Positions 17,365 through 25,593 are shown, counted from the first letter of the stretch. The stretch: 64,000 nt of DNA from an uncultured Dorea sp. (GCA_910578455.1 CAJTQA010000006.1:1-64000), one strand, 5' to 3'. Made by a program: numbers and translations. Notes: generated by a model not told the origin, from the letters alone.

Positions 17365-18504
17365 ATGATATATATGGATAATGCGGCGACGACGATGCAT
17401 AAGCCGCAGTGCGTGATAGATGCGGTGGTACGCGCCATGAGTTCCATGGGAAATGCCGGGCGCGGAGCCAACGATGCGTCCCTTAGCGCGTCAAGAATCA
17501 TCTATGACACGAGGGAGCGCCTGTGCCGACTTTTCGGCGGAACAAGCCCGAAACAGGTAGTTTTTACGAATAATTCCACGGAGAGCCTCAATATTGCGGT
17601 CAGAGGGCTTTTAAAGCCGGGAGACCATGTGGTTACCACGATGCTTGAGCATAATTCCGTTCTGAGGCCCCTGTATGAGATGGAGAAGAACGGCGTGCGG
17701 CTTACAGTCGTAAAGAGCGATGAGAAGGGCAGGGTCAGGATTTCGGATATGGAGGATGCGCTCTGCGACGACACGAAGATGATTGTATGCACGAATGGCT
17801 CGAACCTTACGGGGAATTATGTGGACATAGAGTCTGTCGGGAAGATTGCGAAGGCTCACGGGGTACTTTTCGTGGTGGACGCCTCCCAGACGGCGGGAGT
17901 GTTTCCTATTGACGTGGAGAGGATGAACATTGATGTTTTGTGCTTTACCGGGCATAAAGGGCTGCTGGGGCCGCAGGGAACAGGCGGGCTGTATGTAAGG
18001 GAAGGAATCGCGATACGCCCCTTAAAGAGCGGCGGCACTGGAGTGCAGACCTACAGCAAGTCCCAGCCGGCAGAGATGCCTACGGCGCTGGAGGCCGGAA
18101 CGTTGAACGGGCATGGGATTGCCGGGCTCCATGCGGCGCTTGGCTATCTGGAGGAGACAGGGATTGATGCCATCCGAAAACAGGAGCAGGCGCTTATGAG
18201 GAAATTTTATGAGGGAGTGAAAGACATCTCCGGGGTTACGGTCTATGGGGATTTTGAGAGTGAGGACAGATGCGCCATCGTGACGCTCAATATCGGAGAG
18301 TATGATTCGGGGGAAGTAAGCGACGCGCTCCTTACGGATTATGGCATTTCTACCAGGTCAGGAGGACACTGCGCCCCCCTCATGCATGAGGCGCTGGGTA
18401 CGGTGGAGCAGGGTGCGGTAAGGTTCAGCTTTTCCCACTATAACACGGAGGAAGAGGTTGAGACGGCAATTCGCGCCGTCAGAGAACTGGCACAGGAGGA
18501 GTAG
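17365..18504 (+). CDS. Class V aminotransferase, cysteine desulfurase-like (selenium cluster type)
   Basis: The 379-residue PLP enzyme resembles cysteine desulfurases: YMDNAATTMHKP at the start, TMLEHNS, and the PLP lysine in CFTGHKGLLGPQG. The mobile loop cysteine is present in TRSGGHCAPLMHEA, so it could take sulfur or selenium from (seleno)cysteine as a persulfide or perselenide. The gene starts 3 nt after the LysR gene. Location in a sel cluster suggests it feeds selenium to SelD, but a general sulfur role is possible. Confidence 0.88.
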   Translation: MIYMDNAATTMHKPQCVIDAVVRAMSSMGNAGRGANDASLSASRIIYDTRERLCRLFGGTSPKQVVFTNNSTESLNIAVRGLLKPGDHVVTTMLEHNSVLRPLYEMEKNGVRLTVVKSDEKGRVRISDMEDALCDDTKMIVCTNGSNLTGNYVDIESVGKIAKAHGVLFVVDASQTAGVFPIDVERMNIDVLCFTGHKGLLGPQGTGGLYVREGIAIRPLKSGGTGVQTYSKSQPAEMPTALEAGTLNGHGIAGLHAALGYLEETGIDAIRKQEQALMRKFYEGVKDISGVTVYGDFESEDRCAIVTLNIGEYDSGEVSDALLTDYGISTRSGGHCAPLMHEALGTVEQGAVRFSFSHYNTEEEVETAIRAVRELAQEE

Positions 18505-18510
18505 CGGCAG

Positions 18511-18747
18511 ATGAAGAAGAAAGAACTTAAGCTTGTTGTGACTTTTCATACTACGGCAGATGCCATGGCGATGGAGAAAGCGTGCAAGGAAAGGGAAGTT
18601 CCGGGAAGGATCATTCCCGTGCCAAGAGCTATCTCTGCAGGCTGCGGCCTGGCATGGTGCGCGGCGCTTTCCGACCGGGAGGGAATCGTGTCCGTGATGA
18701 GGGCCGTGGGAATTGAAGAAGAAGAGATACATGAATGCATGGTGTAG
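18511..18747 (+). CDS. DUF3343 protein, putative Se/S carrier
   Basis: A 78-residue protein of the DUF3343 family. It has the conserved core VTFHTTADAMAMEKA and the SAGCGLAWCA segment with two cysteines spaced five apart, which could hold sulfur or selenium. It begins 6 nt after the cysteine desulfurase-like gene, so the two are probably co-translated partners. The family is often seen beside selenium genes, but its action is not established. Confidence 0.8.
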   Translation: MKKKELKLVVTFHTTADAMAMEKACKEREVPGRIIPVPRAISAGCGLAWCAALSDREGIVSVMRAVGIEEEEIHECMV

Positions 18748-18788
18748 CCTCGGCATATGGTAAAGGGGCGCGATGAGGCATAAAGATG

Positions 18789-18831
18789 GGTACTTTGATA
18801 AGTATGGGAGAAAATCCCTTATCAAAGTACC
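18789..18831. terminator. Strong bidirectional terminator ending the selenium block
   Basis: 14-bp arms at 18789-18802 and 18818-18831, with an inner GGGA/TCCC stem, lie between the convergent DUF3343 and TetR genes. Confidence 0.8.
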
Positions 18832-18836
18832 CTATA

Positions 18837-19424
18837 TTATATTCCTGAAACAAAAGTATCTAACACATGCGGAAGCAGCCTGTCGCTGTATTCGGATAAA
18901 GAATACTTGCCTTTGAAAAGAGCCCAGTCATATAAAAGAGCACGCTCATACATGGCGTAAATGTTCATCAGCTCTTCGGCAGTGCTGGTGTTTTTGAATT
19001 CTCCGCGTTCTAAACCTTCTGTTAATATCTCGTTAATCCATTTAAAATAAAAACGCTTTTTGTCAGACAGTGATTTTTTGTCCTTCGTGATTAACTGTGA
19101 CGAATATAGGGACGCTAAAAGACTGATGTCTACACTGCTTTCAATCATATAAAAGAGTTCGTGATTTAAAAATAATAACCTGTCATAACAGGACAGACCC
19201 GGATCTATGGTGCTGTAAAGCTCCTCGTATTTTTCGTCGAAGAGATAGGACAGACTGTTGAGCAGAGCCTCCTTGCCTTTAAAGTAATGGTAAAATGAAC
19301 CTTTGGAGGTTTTTGAGGCTGTAATGATATCTTCTATGGTAGTGTGTTCATAACCGTTTTTATAAAATAGATTCCAGGCGGCTTTGACAATGCGGCTTTT
19401 TGTTGATTGCCGTTTTCTTGGCAT
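18837..19424 (-). CDS. TetR-family transcriptional regulator
   Basis: The 195-residue protein has an N-terminal helix-turn-helix (residues 10-55: IVKAAWNLFYKNGYEHTTIEDI ... TSKGSFYHYFKGKEAL, quoted in parts) and a variable helical ligand domain. ATG 19424 is preferred since AAAGGA then sits 9 nt upstream; the ATG at 19433 would abut it. It lies downstream of prdF on the same strand, beyond a stem-loop, and is a candidate regulator of the prd genes. No PrdR-type activator occurs in the window. Confidence 0.88.
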   Translation of the reverse strand: MPRKRQSTKSRIVKAAWNLFYKNGYEHTTIEDIITASKTSKGSFYHYFKGKEALLNSLSYLFDEKYEELYSTIDPGLSCYDRLLFLNHELFYMIESSVDISLLASLYSSQLITKDKKSLSDKKRFYFKWINEILTEGLERGEFKNTSTAEELMNIYAMYERALLYDWALFKGKYSLSEYSDRLLPHVLDTFVSGI

Positions 19425-19446
19425 TGGAATCATTCCTTTCTAGTAA

Positions 19447-19476
19447 GAGAAGCGGATCAGATCTAACCCGCTTCTC
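19447..19476 (-). terminator. Terminator-like stem after prdF
   Basis: 9-bp arms GAGAAGCGG and CCGCTTCTC with a 12-nt loop lie between prdF and the TetR gene. There is no clear T-run, so partial readthrough is likely. Confidence 0.55.
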
Positions 19477-19513
19477 CTGTATCGTCATATAAATCAGAGT
19501 GACATCTCTAAAA

Positions 19514-20548
19514 TTAACCTACCTGGAAACCATATTTAAGCGGATCTGTCGGGTCGATTAAATATGTAGCAACGCCTGTCAGGTAGCAGCTTCCTGTAAT
19601 CATCGGGATGACGGCGTCAAAGTCTCCAACCTTGGTGGTTTCTTTGATAACGCCTTTGAACAGGCTGCCGATAAAGCTTTCGTAGATAAATTCTTCGCCT
19701 ACGCCAATCTCTCCCCAGTGGTGAAGAGTTGCGAGCTTCGCGCTTGTTCCGGTTCCGCACGGTGAGCGGTCAGCCATGTGCTCGCCAAAGATAACAACAT
19801 TTCTCATGTTAGCTTTTTCCGGATTTGGTGTCGGTCCGTAGAACTCAACCAGGTCAACGCTTGTAATGTCAAGCTCTGGATGCTGTACCGGAATCTCTTT
19901 GTTGATGATCTCTAACATCTTCATGCCCAGGTCTGCATATGCAGGAACGGATTTTGCATTGATTTCGCCGAGGTCAAGCTTGGTGGTGTCAACCAGCGCG
20001 AAGAAACTTCCGCCGAAAGAAATCGTGAATTCGATTTCCTTGCCGTCAATCGTAACTTTCTGGTTTTCTTTGTAAACAAACGCCGGAACGTTGGTCAGGG
20101 TAACGCTTTCAACCTTGCCGTCTTTTACGATAGCCTTTGTGCGGATCAGTCCTGCAGGAGCTTCAAGAATCACATCGTTTTCCCCTTCTTTGGATTCTAC
20201 AAGGCCTGCCTCAACTGCTACTGTAACCGCGCCGATGGTGCAGTGGCCGCACATGTTCAGGTATCCGCCCGTGTCCATGAACATAACGCCGAACTGTGCC
20301 TCCGGGTTAACCGGCTTGCAGAGGAACGCGCCGAACATGTCGTGATGTCCTCTTGGCTCGAACATGAGGGCTGTACGAACATGATCGTAATTGTCCTCCA
20401 TCCATTTCTTCTTCTCGATCATGGTGCTGCCTTCCGGCTCCGGGAATCCGCCGATAACGATGCGGCAGAACTCGCCGACGGTGTGAGAATCTACTACCTG
20501 AAGGGCGCTCTCAAACCGGTCGAAGTTTACATTAGCTTTCAACTCCAT
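19514..20548 (-). CDS. prdF: Proline racemase PrdF
   Basis: The enzyme interconverts L- and D-proline, supplying the D-isomer to proline reductase. The 344-residue protein has both catalytic cysteines of the proline racemase family: C100 in the MCGHCTIGA motif and C264 in SPCGTGTSAKLA. The family also contains hydroxyproline epimerases. The adjacent prd genes argue for proline. ATG 20548 follows AGGAGG at good spacing. It is transcribed away from tRNA-Sec and prdC. Confidence 0.93.
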   Translation of the reverse strand: MELKANVNFDRFESALQVVDSHTVGEFCRIVIGGFPEPEGSTMIEKKKWMEDNYDHVRTALMFEPRGHHDMFGAFLCKPVNPEAQFGVMFMDTGGYLNMCGHCTIGAVTVAVEAGLVESKEGENDVILEAPAGLIRTKAIVKDGKVESVTLTNVPAFVYKENQKVTIDGKEIEFTISFGGSFFALVDTTKLDLGEINAKSVPAYADLGMKMLEIINKEIPVQHPELDITSVDLVEFYGPTPNPEKANMRNVVIFGEHMADRSPCGTGTSAKLATLHHWGEIGVGEEFIYESFIGSLFKGVIKETTKVGDFDAVIPMITGSCYLTGVATYLIDPTDPLKYGFQVG

Positions 20549-20648
20549 AATAATTACCTCCTTAAACATACTCATAGATAAAATCTATAGTTTCTTTATA
20601 AAAACACGGCGGAAAGGATATCCTGCCATGCCTTTTTCCGTAAAGCAA

Positions 20649-20714
20649 GTGCCGTGGCACATCAAAATTTGACAGAAAAATAACGAATAGACTGCGTTCT
20701 AGTACGCGGTTCAA
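20649..20714 (-). promoter_or_regulatory. Candidate prdF promoter with inverted repeats
   Basis: On the minus strand TTGAAC (20714-20709) and TCTATT (20691-20686) are 17 nt apart. The spacer holds GCGT-N6-ACGC, and downstream lies GTGCC-GT-GGCAC at 20649-20660. These two-fold repeats are plausible operator sites, for instance for the nearby TetR protein. Confidence 0.4.
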
Positions 20715-20743
20715 TCATTTAACACTATTATGAGGGAAAAACC

Positions 20744-20772
20744 TTGAAAAGTCAACGGTTTTTTGGTATTAT
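20744..20772 (+). promoter_or_regulatory. Candidate promoter of tRNA-Sec
   Basis: TTGAAA (20744) and TATTAT (20767) are separated by 17 nt, about 70 nt upstream of the mature tRNA 5' end. Confidence 0.55.
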
Positions 20773-20843
20773 AAAAACTAAATAAAAACTGTTGAAATAT
20801 ACCGTGGAATATGTTAAGGTTATTTCGCATGAACAAAGAATAT

Positions 20844-20941
20844 GGGGGTAGATGGGTGACTGGTGTGCCTCCTGGTCTTCAAAACCAGTGTGGGGCGTTA
20901 AGAGCGTCCTGGGTGGGTTCGATTCCCACATGCCCTCGCCA
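20844..20941 (+). tRNA. selC: tRNA-Sec (anticodon TCA)
   Basis: The 98-nt cloverleaf has the long variable arm typical of tRNA-Sec (TGGGGCGTTAAGAGCGTCC region). The anticodon stem CTGGT/ACCAG holds loop CTTCAAA with TCA at 20879-20881. The T arm is GTGGG-TTCGATT-CCCAC, and the acceptor 3' side ATGCCCTC is followed by G and an encoded CCA. The acceptor helix is 8 bp long with two G-U pairs and one mismatch at its base. It sits directly between prdF and prdC, 2.1 kb from the sel block. Confidence 0.96.
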
Positions 20942-20969
20942 AAAAGTGCAGTTTTAAGCGGTTTTTGGC
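20938..20969 (+). terminator. Stem-loop overlapping the tRNA-Sec 3' end
   Basis: GCCAAAAA (20938, including the tRNA GCCA) can pair with TTTTTGGC (20962). It may terminate the tRNA transcript or mark its processing. It cannot form together with the acceptor stem's 3' end fully exposed. Confidence 0.4.
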
Positions 20970-20979
20970 TGTTAAGAAT

Positions 20980-21008
20980 TTGACGGCTTGTTATTATAGA
21001 AAATACTT
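20980..21008 (+). promoter_or_regulatory. Candidate promoter of the prdC operon
   Basis: TTGACG (20980) is followed after 16-17 nt by AATACT/ATACTT. The -10 is weak, as expected for a regulated promoter. The leader to ATG 21143 is about 130 nt with no further gene. Confidence 0.4.
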
Positions 21009-21142
21009 ATAAATGAAAAGACGCTTTTGGGGAACATTAAAGACGTCAGGAGAAACTTAAGATGTGTGTTATTGAGAGGTAATGAAACGGACGGATAGAT
21101 TCGTTTTTTACTAATATAAACAAAGAAAAGGAGATGTTTGAC

Positions 21143-22549
21143 ATGGGAAATGTACAGATGTTATTACGTCAGCATGTTGGGGCACCATGTGCAGCAATCG
21201 TTAAGGCCGGAGACGAAGTGAAAAAGGGTACATTGATTGCAACGCCTACGGGGCTTGGCGCTAACATTTTTTCCAGTGTGTACGGGAAAGTGGCTGAGGT
21301 TACGGACGACAGGATCATCATCGAGCCTTCCGAGGAGCAGCCGGATGAGTTTGTGCCGATTGATGTGCCTGAGGATGCAAGCAAGCTTGACATGGTGAAG
21401 GCGGCAGGAGTCGTAGGGCTTGGAGGCGCAGGATTCCCGACAGGAATCAAGCTTAATATCAATCTGGCGGAGACGCCGATGGGCGAGCTTGACCCGGAGA
21501 TCAACCCGGAACTGCCGGCTGACTTTAAGCTGGATTGCGAGAAGGGCTACATCCTGATCAACGCGGCTGAGTGCGAGCCTGGATTAGAACATAATATCAA
21601 GCAGATTGAGGAGCAGTGCGACAAGGTAATCCGCGGCGTGAAATACTGCATGGAGATTACCAATGCCGATAAGGCGATCTTTGCTATTAAGAAGAAAAAC
21701 CAGAAGGCGATCAAGACGCTGCAGAAAGCGTTAGAGGGCGAATCTGCAATTTCCATGCATCTTCTTCCGGATATCTATCCGATGGGCGAGGAGCGTGCGG
21801 TAGTAAGAGAGTGCCTTGGCGTGAACCTTACGACGATGCAGCTTCCGTCTGCGGCAAAATCTGTTGTTGTCAATCTTGAGACGGCAGCAAAGGTTGCAGA
21901 GGCGATTGATGAGAAGAAACCTTGCATTACAAAGAATCTGACTGTCCGCGGCAAACTCAACGGCGGAAACGGCGCACACGTTTTCATGGACGTTCCGGTT
22001 GGAACCAGTGTTGGGGAATTGATTGAAAGAGCCGGCGGTATCGACGGAAAGTACGGCGAGATCGTTATGGGCGGAGCATTTACAGGAAAGTCCACAGACT
22101 TTGACGCGCCGATCACAAAGACGACAGGAGGGATCCTTGTCACGGTTGAGTTCCCGGATCTTCACGGAGCGAACGTAGGACTTCTTGTATGTGCATGCGG
22201 CGGCAATGAAGAGCGTATGCGTGAGATCTGTGAGAAGATGAACGGCAAGGTCGTGTCTGTGGCAAGATGCAAGCAGGCTATCGAGAATAAGCCGGGCGCA
22301 CCGCTTAAGTGCTTAAGGCCTGGCAACTGTCCCGGACAGGTTAAGAACAACATGCAGTTCAAGAAAGATAAGTGTGAGTACATCATCATCGGCAACTGCT
22401 CTGACTGTTCCAATACTGTTATGGCATCCGGTCCGAAGATGGGTCTTAAGGTGTTCCACCAGACAGACCATGTGATGAGGTCTGTTGGCCATGCTCTGTA
22501 CAGGACGCTCAAAGTATCCAAACAGGTAAGCCAGGATATCGATTTTTAG
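21143..22549 (+). CDS. prdC: PrdC, RnfC-like electron transfer protein of proline reductase
   Basis: The 468-residue protein resembles RnfC-type subunits: an N-terminal barrel region (LRQHVGAPCAAIVKAGDEVKKG), the glycine-rich GLGGAGFPTGIK, and NAAECEP with the SLBB-like domain after about residue 240. Conserved cysteines occur in CACGG and GNCSDCSN. It is thought to pass electrons from NADH to proline reductase. In some relatives PrdC is described as a selenoprotein; this frame has no in-frame TGA and uses cysteines. ATG 21143 is chosen because AAAGGAG lies 9 nt upstream. Confidence 0.88.
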   Translation: MGNVQMLLRQHVGAPCAAIVKAGDEVKKGTLIATPTGLGANIFSSVYGKVAEVTDDRIIIEPSEEQPDEFVPIDVPEDASKLDMVKAAGVVGLGGAGFPTGIKLNINLAETPMGELDPEINPELPADFKLDCEKGYILINAAECEPGLEHNIKQIEEQCDKVIRGVKYCMEITNADKAIFAIKKKNQKAIKTLQKALEGESAISMHLLPDIYPMGEERAVVRECLGVNLTTMQLPSAAKSVVVNLETAAKVAEAIDEKKPCITKNLTVRGKLNGGNGAHVFMDVPVGTSVGELIERAGGIDGKYGEIVMGGAFTGKSTDFDAPITKTTGGILVTVEFPDLHGANVGLLVCACGGNEERMREICEKMNGKVVSVARCKQAIENKPGAPLKCLRPGNCPGQVKNNMQFKKDKCEYIIIGNCSDCSNTVMASGPKMGLKVFHQTDHVMRSVGHALYRTLKVSKQVSQDIDF

Positions 22550-22594
22550 AAAACGCACATGATTTTAAAGGTATTACTGCTGCTTGCGGCGCGT

Positions 22595-22648
22595 AAAAAA
22601 GGTTCCCCGATTCCTTTTTGCGTGACGGCGAAGTGAGAGGTTTTCGCC
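22595..22648 (+). promoter_or_regulatory. Two stem-loops between prdC and prdA
   Basis: AAAAAGG/CCTTTTT (22596-22619) and GGCGAA/TTCGCC (22627-22648) may be processing or attenuation structures in the prdC-prdA mRNA, adjusting the ratio of electron carrier to enzyme. Confidence 0.4.
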
Positions 22649-22703
22649 TGCCGGAAGCGGCTGTATATATAATTAAGAAATCCAAACAAGGAGGGAAAAC
22701 AAT

Positions 22704-24554
22704 ATGTCTATCACAGCTGAAACAGCTAAAGCACATGCTCATGATCCTGCGGTTTTATGTTGTAGAGCCGAGGCCGGCATTACAATCGAGCCTGCGAATC
22801 TGGAAGATCCGGCAATTTTTGACGATTTGGTAGATTCAGGATTATTAAACCTTGACGGTTGCCTGACCATCGAGGAAGTATTAGGAGCAAAACTTACAAA
22901 AACCTGTGATTCTCTTGCCCCGCTTACCGCAGATGTTCTTGACGGAGCTAAGGCTCCTAGCGCACCGGTGGCAGCAGCAGAAGAAGAGGTCGCAGAGGCA
23001 GCGCCGGTTGCGGCACCAGTAGCACCAGCAGCACCGGTGGCAGGCGGCATGCTTAAGATCCACATCGGAGAGGGTAAGGATATCGACCTTGAGATTCCGG
23101 TGGGAGCGCTTGGCGGCGGCGAAGCAGCACCGGCAGCAGTAGCAGCAGCGCCGGCAGCAGCAGCAGCGGCAGCACCGGAAGCAGAGCAGGAGCCAAAGTT
23201 GATCAGAAGCTTAACAAGAAAGCATTTCAATATTACGGAAGTTAAGAGAGGACCGGAGACAAAGATTGACGGAACCGTTCTTTATATCCGTGAAGGTATT
23301 GAGAAAGAGTGTATTGATTCACAGAAATTAGTATATGACCTTAAGATCGATATTATCACACCTGAGGATTACCACACATATTCCGAGACGATCATGGACG
23401 TTCAGCCAATCGCTACAAAAGAAGGCGAGAGCGAGCTTGGAAGCGGCGTTACAAGAGTGCTTGACGGCGTTGTTATGATGGTAACAGGTACAGACGCCAA
23501 CGGCGTACAGATCGGCGAGTTCGGTTCTTCAGAAGGCTACCTTGATGAGAACATCATGTGGGGACGTCCGGGAGCACCGGAAAAAGGCGAGATCTTCATT
23601 AAGACACAGGTTACTGTTAAAGAAGGGACCAACATGGAGAGACCTGGCCCGTTAGCTGCACATACAGCATCAGATATTATCACACAGGAGATCCGTGAAG
23701 TGCTGAAGAAGTTAGACGAGTCTCTCGTAGTTGATACAGAGCAGTTTGACCAGTACAGAAGACCTGGAAAGAAGAAAATCGTAATTGTTAAGGAAATCAT
23801 GGGCCAGGGCGCTATGCACGACAACCTGATCCTTCCTGTAGAGCCGGTTGGTATTCTTGGAGGAAAGCCGAATGTAGACCTTGGTAACGTTCCGGTTGCA
23901 GTATCTCCGCTTGAAGTTCTTGACGGATGTATCCATGCGCTTACCTGTATCGGACCTGCATCAAAAGAGATGTCCAGACATTACTGGAGAGAGCCGTTGG
24001 TTCTTGAGGCTCTTCATGATGAAGAAGTTGACCTTTGCGGTGTTATCTTCGTTGGAAGCCCGCAGATCAATGCAGAGAAGTTCTATGTATCCAAACGTGT
24101 CGGACAGATTTGTGAGATGTTAGACGTTGACGGAGCTTTCGTTACAACAGAAGGTTTCGGTAACAACCATATCGACTTCGCGAGTCACCATGAGCAGATC
24201 GGTATGAGAGGGATTCCGGTAGTCGGCATGTCTTTCTGTGCTGTACAGGGCGCTCTTGTTGTAGGTAACAAGTATATGACCCACATGGTTGATAATAATA
24301 AGTCTGAATCAGGTATTGAGAACGAGGTTCTTGCTTGTAATACACTTTGTCCGGAAGATGCAGTACGTGCGCTTCAGATGCTCAAGAATGCTATGGGCGG
24401 CGAGGATGTAAAGGCTGCTGAGAAGAAGTGGAATCCGAATGTTAAGTCTTCTAACGTTGAAGCGATCGCAAGTGTAACAGGAAAAGAACTGAATCTGGTA
24501 GATAATGAGCAGTCTCTGCCAATGAGTAAGAAACGTAAAGAAAAATATGACTAA
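22704..24554 (+). CDS. prdA: D-proline reductase proprotein PrdA (pyruvoyl enzyme)
   Basis: PrdA is the proprotein of D-proline reductase, which reductively opens D-proline to 5-aminovalerate. In C. sticklandii it is cut at a Thr-Cys bond into about 45- and 23-kDa chains, and the cysteine becomes the pyruvoyl cofactor. Here the matching site is T414-C415 in HALTCIGPASKE, giving chains of 414 and 202 residues. Residues 1-70 are a separate N-terminal unit. About 83-112 and 140-160 are Ala/Pro-rich hinges flanking a 25-residue segment. Total length is 616. The start ATG follows AAGGAGGG. Confidence 0.93.
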   Translation: MSITAETAKAHAHDPAVLCCRAEAGITIEPANLEDPAIFDDLVDSGLLNLDGCLTIEEVLGAKLTKTCDSLAPLTADVLDGAKAPSAPVAAAEEEVAEAAPVAAPVAPAAPVAGGMLKIHIGEGKDIDLEIPVGALGGGEAAPAAVAAAPAAAAAAAPEAEQEPKLIRSLTRKHFNITEVKRGPETKIDGTVLYIREGIEKECIDSQKLVYDLKIDIITPEDYHTYSETIMDVQPIATKEGESELGSGVTRVLDGVVMMVTGTDANGVQIGEFGSSEGYLDENIMWGRPGAPEKGEIFIKTQVTVKEGTNMERPGPLAAHTASDIITQEIREVLKKLDESLVVDTEQFDQYRRPGKKKIVIVKEIMGQGAMHDNLILPVEPVGILGGKPNVDLGNVPVAVSPLEVLDGCIHALTCIGPASKEMSRHYWREPLVLEALHDEEVDLCGVIFVGSPQINAEKFYVSKRVGQICEMLDVDGAFVTTEGFGNNHIDFASHHEQIGMRGIPVVGMSFCAVQGALVVGNKYMTHMVDNNKSESGIENEVLACNTLCPEDAVRALQMLKNAMGGEDVKAAEKKWNPNVKSSNVEAIASVTGKELNLVDNEQSLPMSKKRKEKYD

Positions 24555-24571
24555 AAGTTAGGTGAAAATGC

Positions 24572-24865
24572 ATGACAGACTTAAAGTATGGCGATAAGAT
24601 AATAAGGATGGAAGGAGTCATTGTGGAAGTACATGATGGAGCAGTGGCTGTTGACCTGAAAGGCCGCCTGGGCCACTTGAGGGTTCCTATGCGGATGTTC
24701 ATCAGTGATTATCCAATCGTAGTCGGTCAGGAAGTTGCGTGGAACATGAGTTTTGTAGAGCAGCTTGGGCCGGAAGTCAACGAAAAATATGTAAGTAACC
24801 TTGACACTTATACCAGGCGTCAGAAAGAGATGCGCGAAAAGAACCAGAACAATAAGGAGGTATAA
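24572..24865 (+). CDS. Small conserved prd-operon protein (CBO2463/CBO2479-like)
   Basis: A 97-residue protein located 17 nt after prdA and 2 nt before prdB. The first 70 residues look beta-rich (KIIRMEGVIVEVHDGAVAVD, then KGRLGHLRVPMRM), like a small barrel. The tail is a charged helix (TRRQKEMREKNQNN). A protein of this type is commonly found at this place in clostridial proline reductase operons. No function is established; a maturation or assembly factor for PrdA or PrdB is a reasonable guess. Confidence 0.7.
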   Translation: MTDLKYGDKIIRMEGVIVEVHDGAVAVDLKGRLGHLRVPMRMFISDYPIVVGQEVAWNMSFVEQLGPEVNEKYVSNLDTYTRRQKEMREKNQNNKEV

Positions 24866-24867
24866 CA

Positions 24868-25593
24868 ATGAGTTTAACATTAGTTAAAGGAATGCAATCA
24901 GAGATATTCGTTCCTATTACTCCACCGTCTGTATGGGCACCTGTTACAAAAGAGCTTAAGGATATGACGATTGCTCTTGCAACAGCAGCGGGTGTTCACC
25001 ACAAAGAGCAGGAAAGATTCAACCTTGCAGGTGATTTTACCTGGAGAAAGGTAACAGATGATATGCCGTCAGATGAACTGATGGTATCACACGGTGGATA
25101 TGATAACAGTGATGTTAATAAAGACATTAACTGTATGTTCCCGATTGACAGAATCCACGAACTGGCAAAAGAAGGATTTATCAAAGCTTGTGCGCCTGTA
25201 CATGCAGGTTTCATGGGCGGCGGCGGTAACCAGGAGAAATTCAAAGGTGAGACCGGTCCGGCAATTGCACAGATGTTTAAAGAAGAGGAAGTTGACGCAG
25301 TAGTCCTCACCGCTGGCTGAGGTACCTGCCACCGCTCTGCAGTATTGGTGCAGAGAGCGATTGAAGAGGCTGGAATTCCTACAATTATTATTGCAGCTCT
25401 TCCGCCGGTTGTTCGTCAGACCGGTACTCCTCGTGCTGTAGCTCCGCTCGTTCCTATGGGTGCGAATGCGGGCGCTCCGAACAATCCGGAACAGCAGACA
25501 CAGATCGTAAAGGCAACTCTGGAGCAGTTAGTTGAGATCCAGACACCTGGAAAGATTGTTCCGTTGCCATTCGAGTATATTGCAAAGGTATAA
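24868..25593 (+). CDS. prdB: D-proline reductase selenoprotein subunit PrdB (Sec151, in-frame TGA)
   Basis: PrdB is the selenocysteine-containing subunit of D-proline reductase. The frame from ATG 24868 crosses TGA at 25318-25320, giving VVLTAG-Sec-GTCHRSAV, a U-x-x-C redox motif, and continues without a break to 25593. The full 241 residues match the family size of about 26 kDa. Sequence on both sides of the TGA is equally conserved (FMGGGGNQEKFKGETGPA before, GIPTIIIAALPPVVRQTGTPRA after, in parts). Without suppression the protein would lose its active site and 90 residues. Confidence 0.95.
25333..25359 (+). promoter_or_regulatory. SECIS hairpin of prdB
   Basis: CTCTGC (25335-25340) and GCAGAG (25350-25355) pair around a 9-nt loop AGTATTGGT, with outer CG pairs after a 2-nt bulge. 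The stem begins 12-14 nt after the Sec codon, as expected for a bacterial SECIS. Confidence 0.7.

Noticed and set aside
20838..20945. tRNA-Sec as an integration (att) site
   Set aside because: No integrase gene and no second copy of the tRNA 3' end were found nearby.
20549..21142. Sigma-54 (-24/-12) promoter for prdF or prdC
   Set aside because: GG and GC at the required 10-nt interval were not found on either strand; TGGCAC at 20655 has no matching -12.
22950..23190. Tandem GCA-rich DNA repeat in prdA
   Set aside because: It is the coding of Ala/Pro hinges, in frame and framed by conserved domains, not a separate repeat element.
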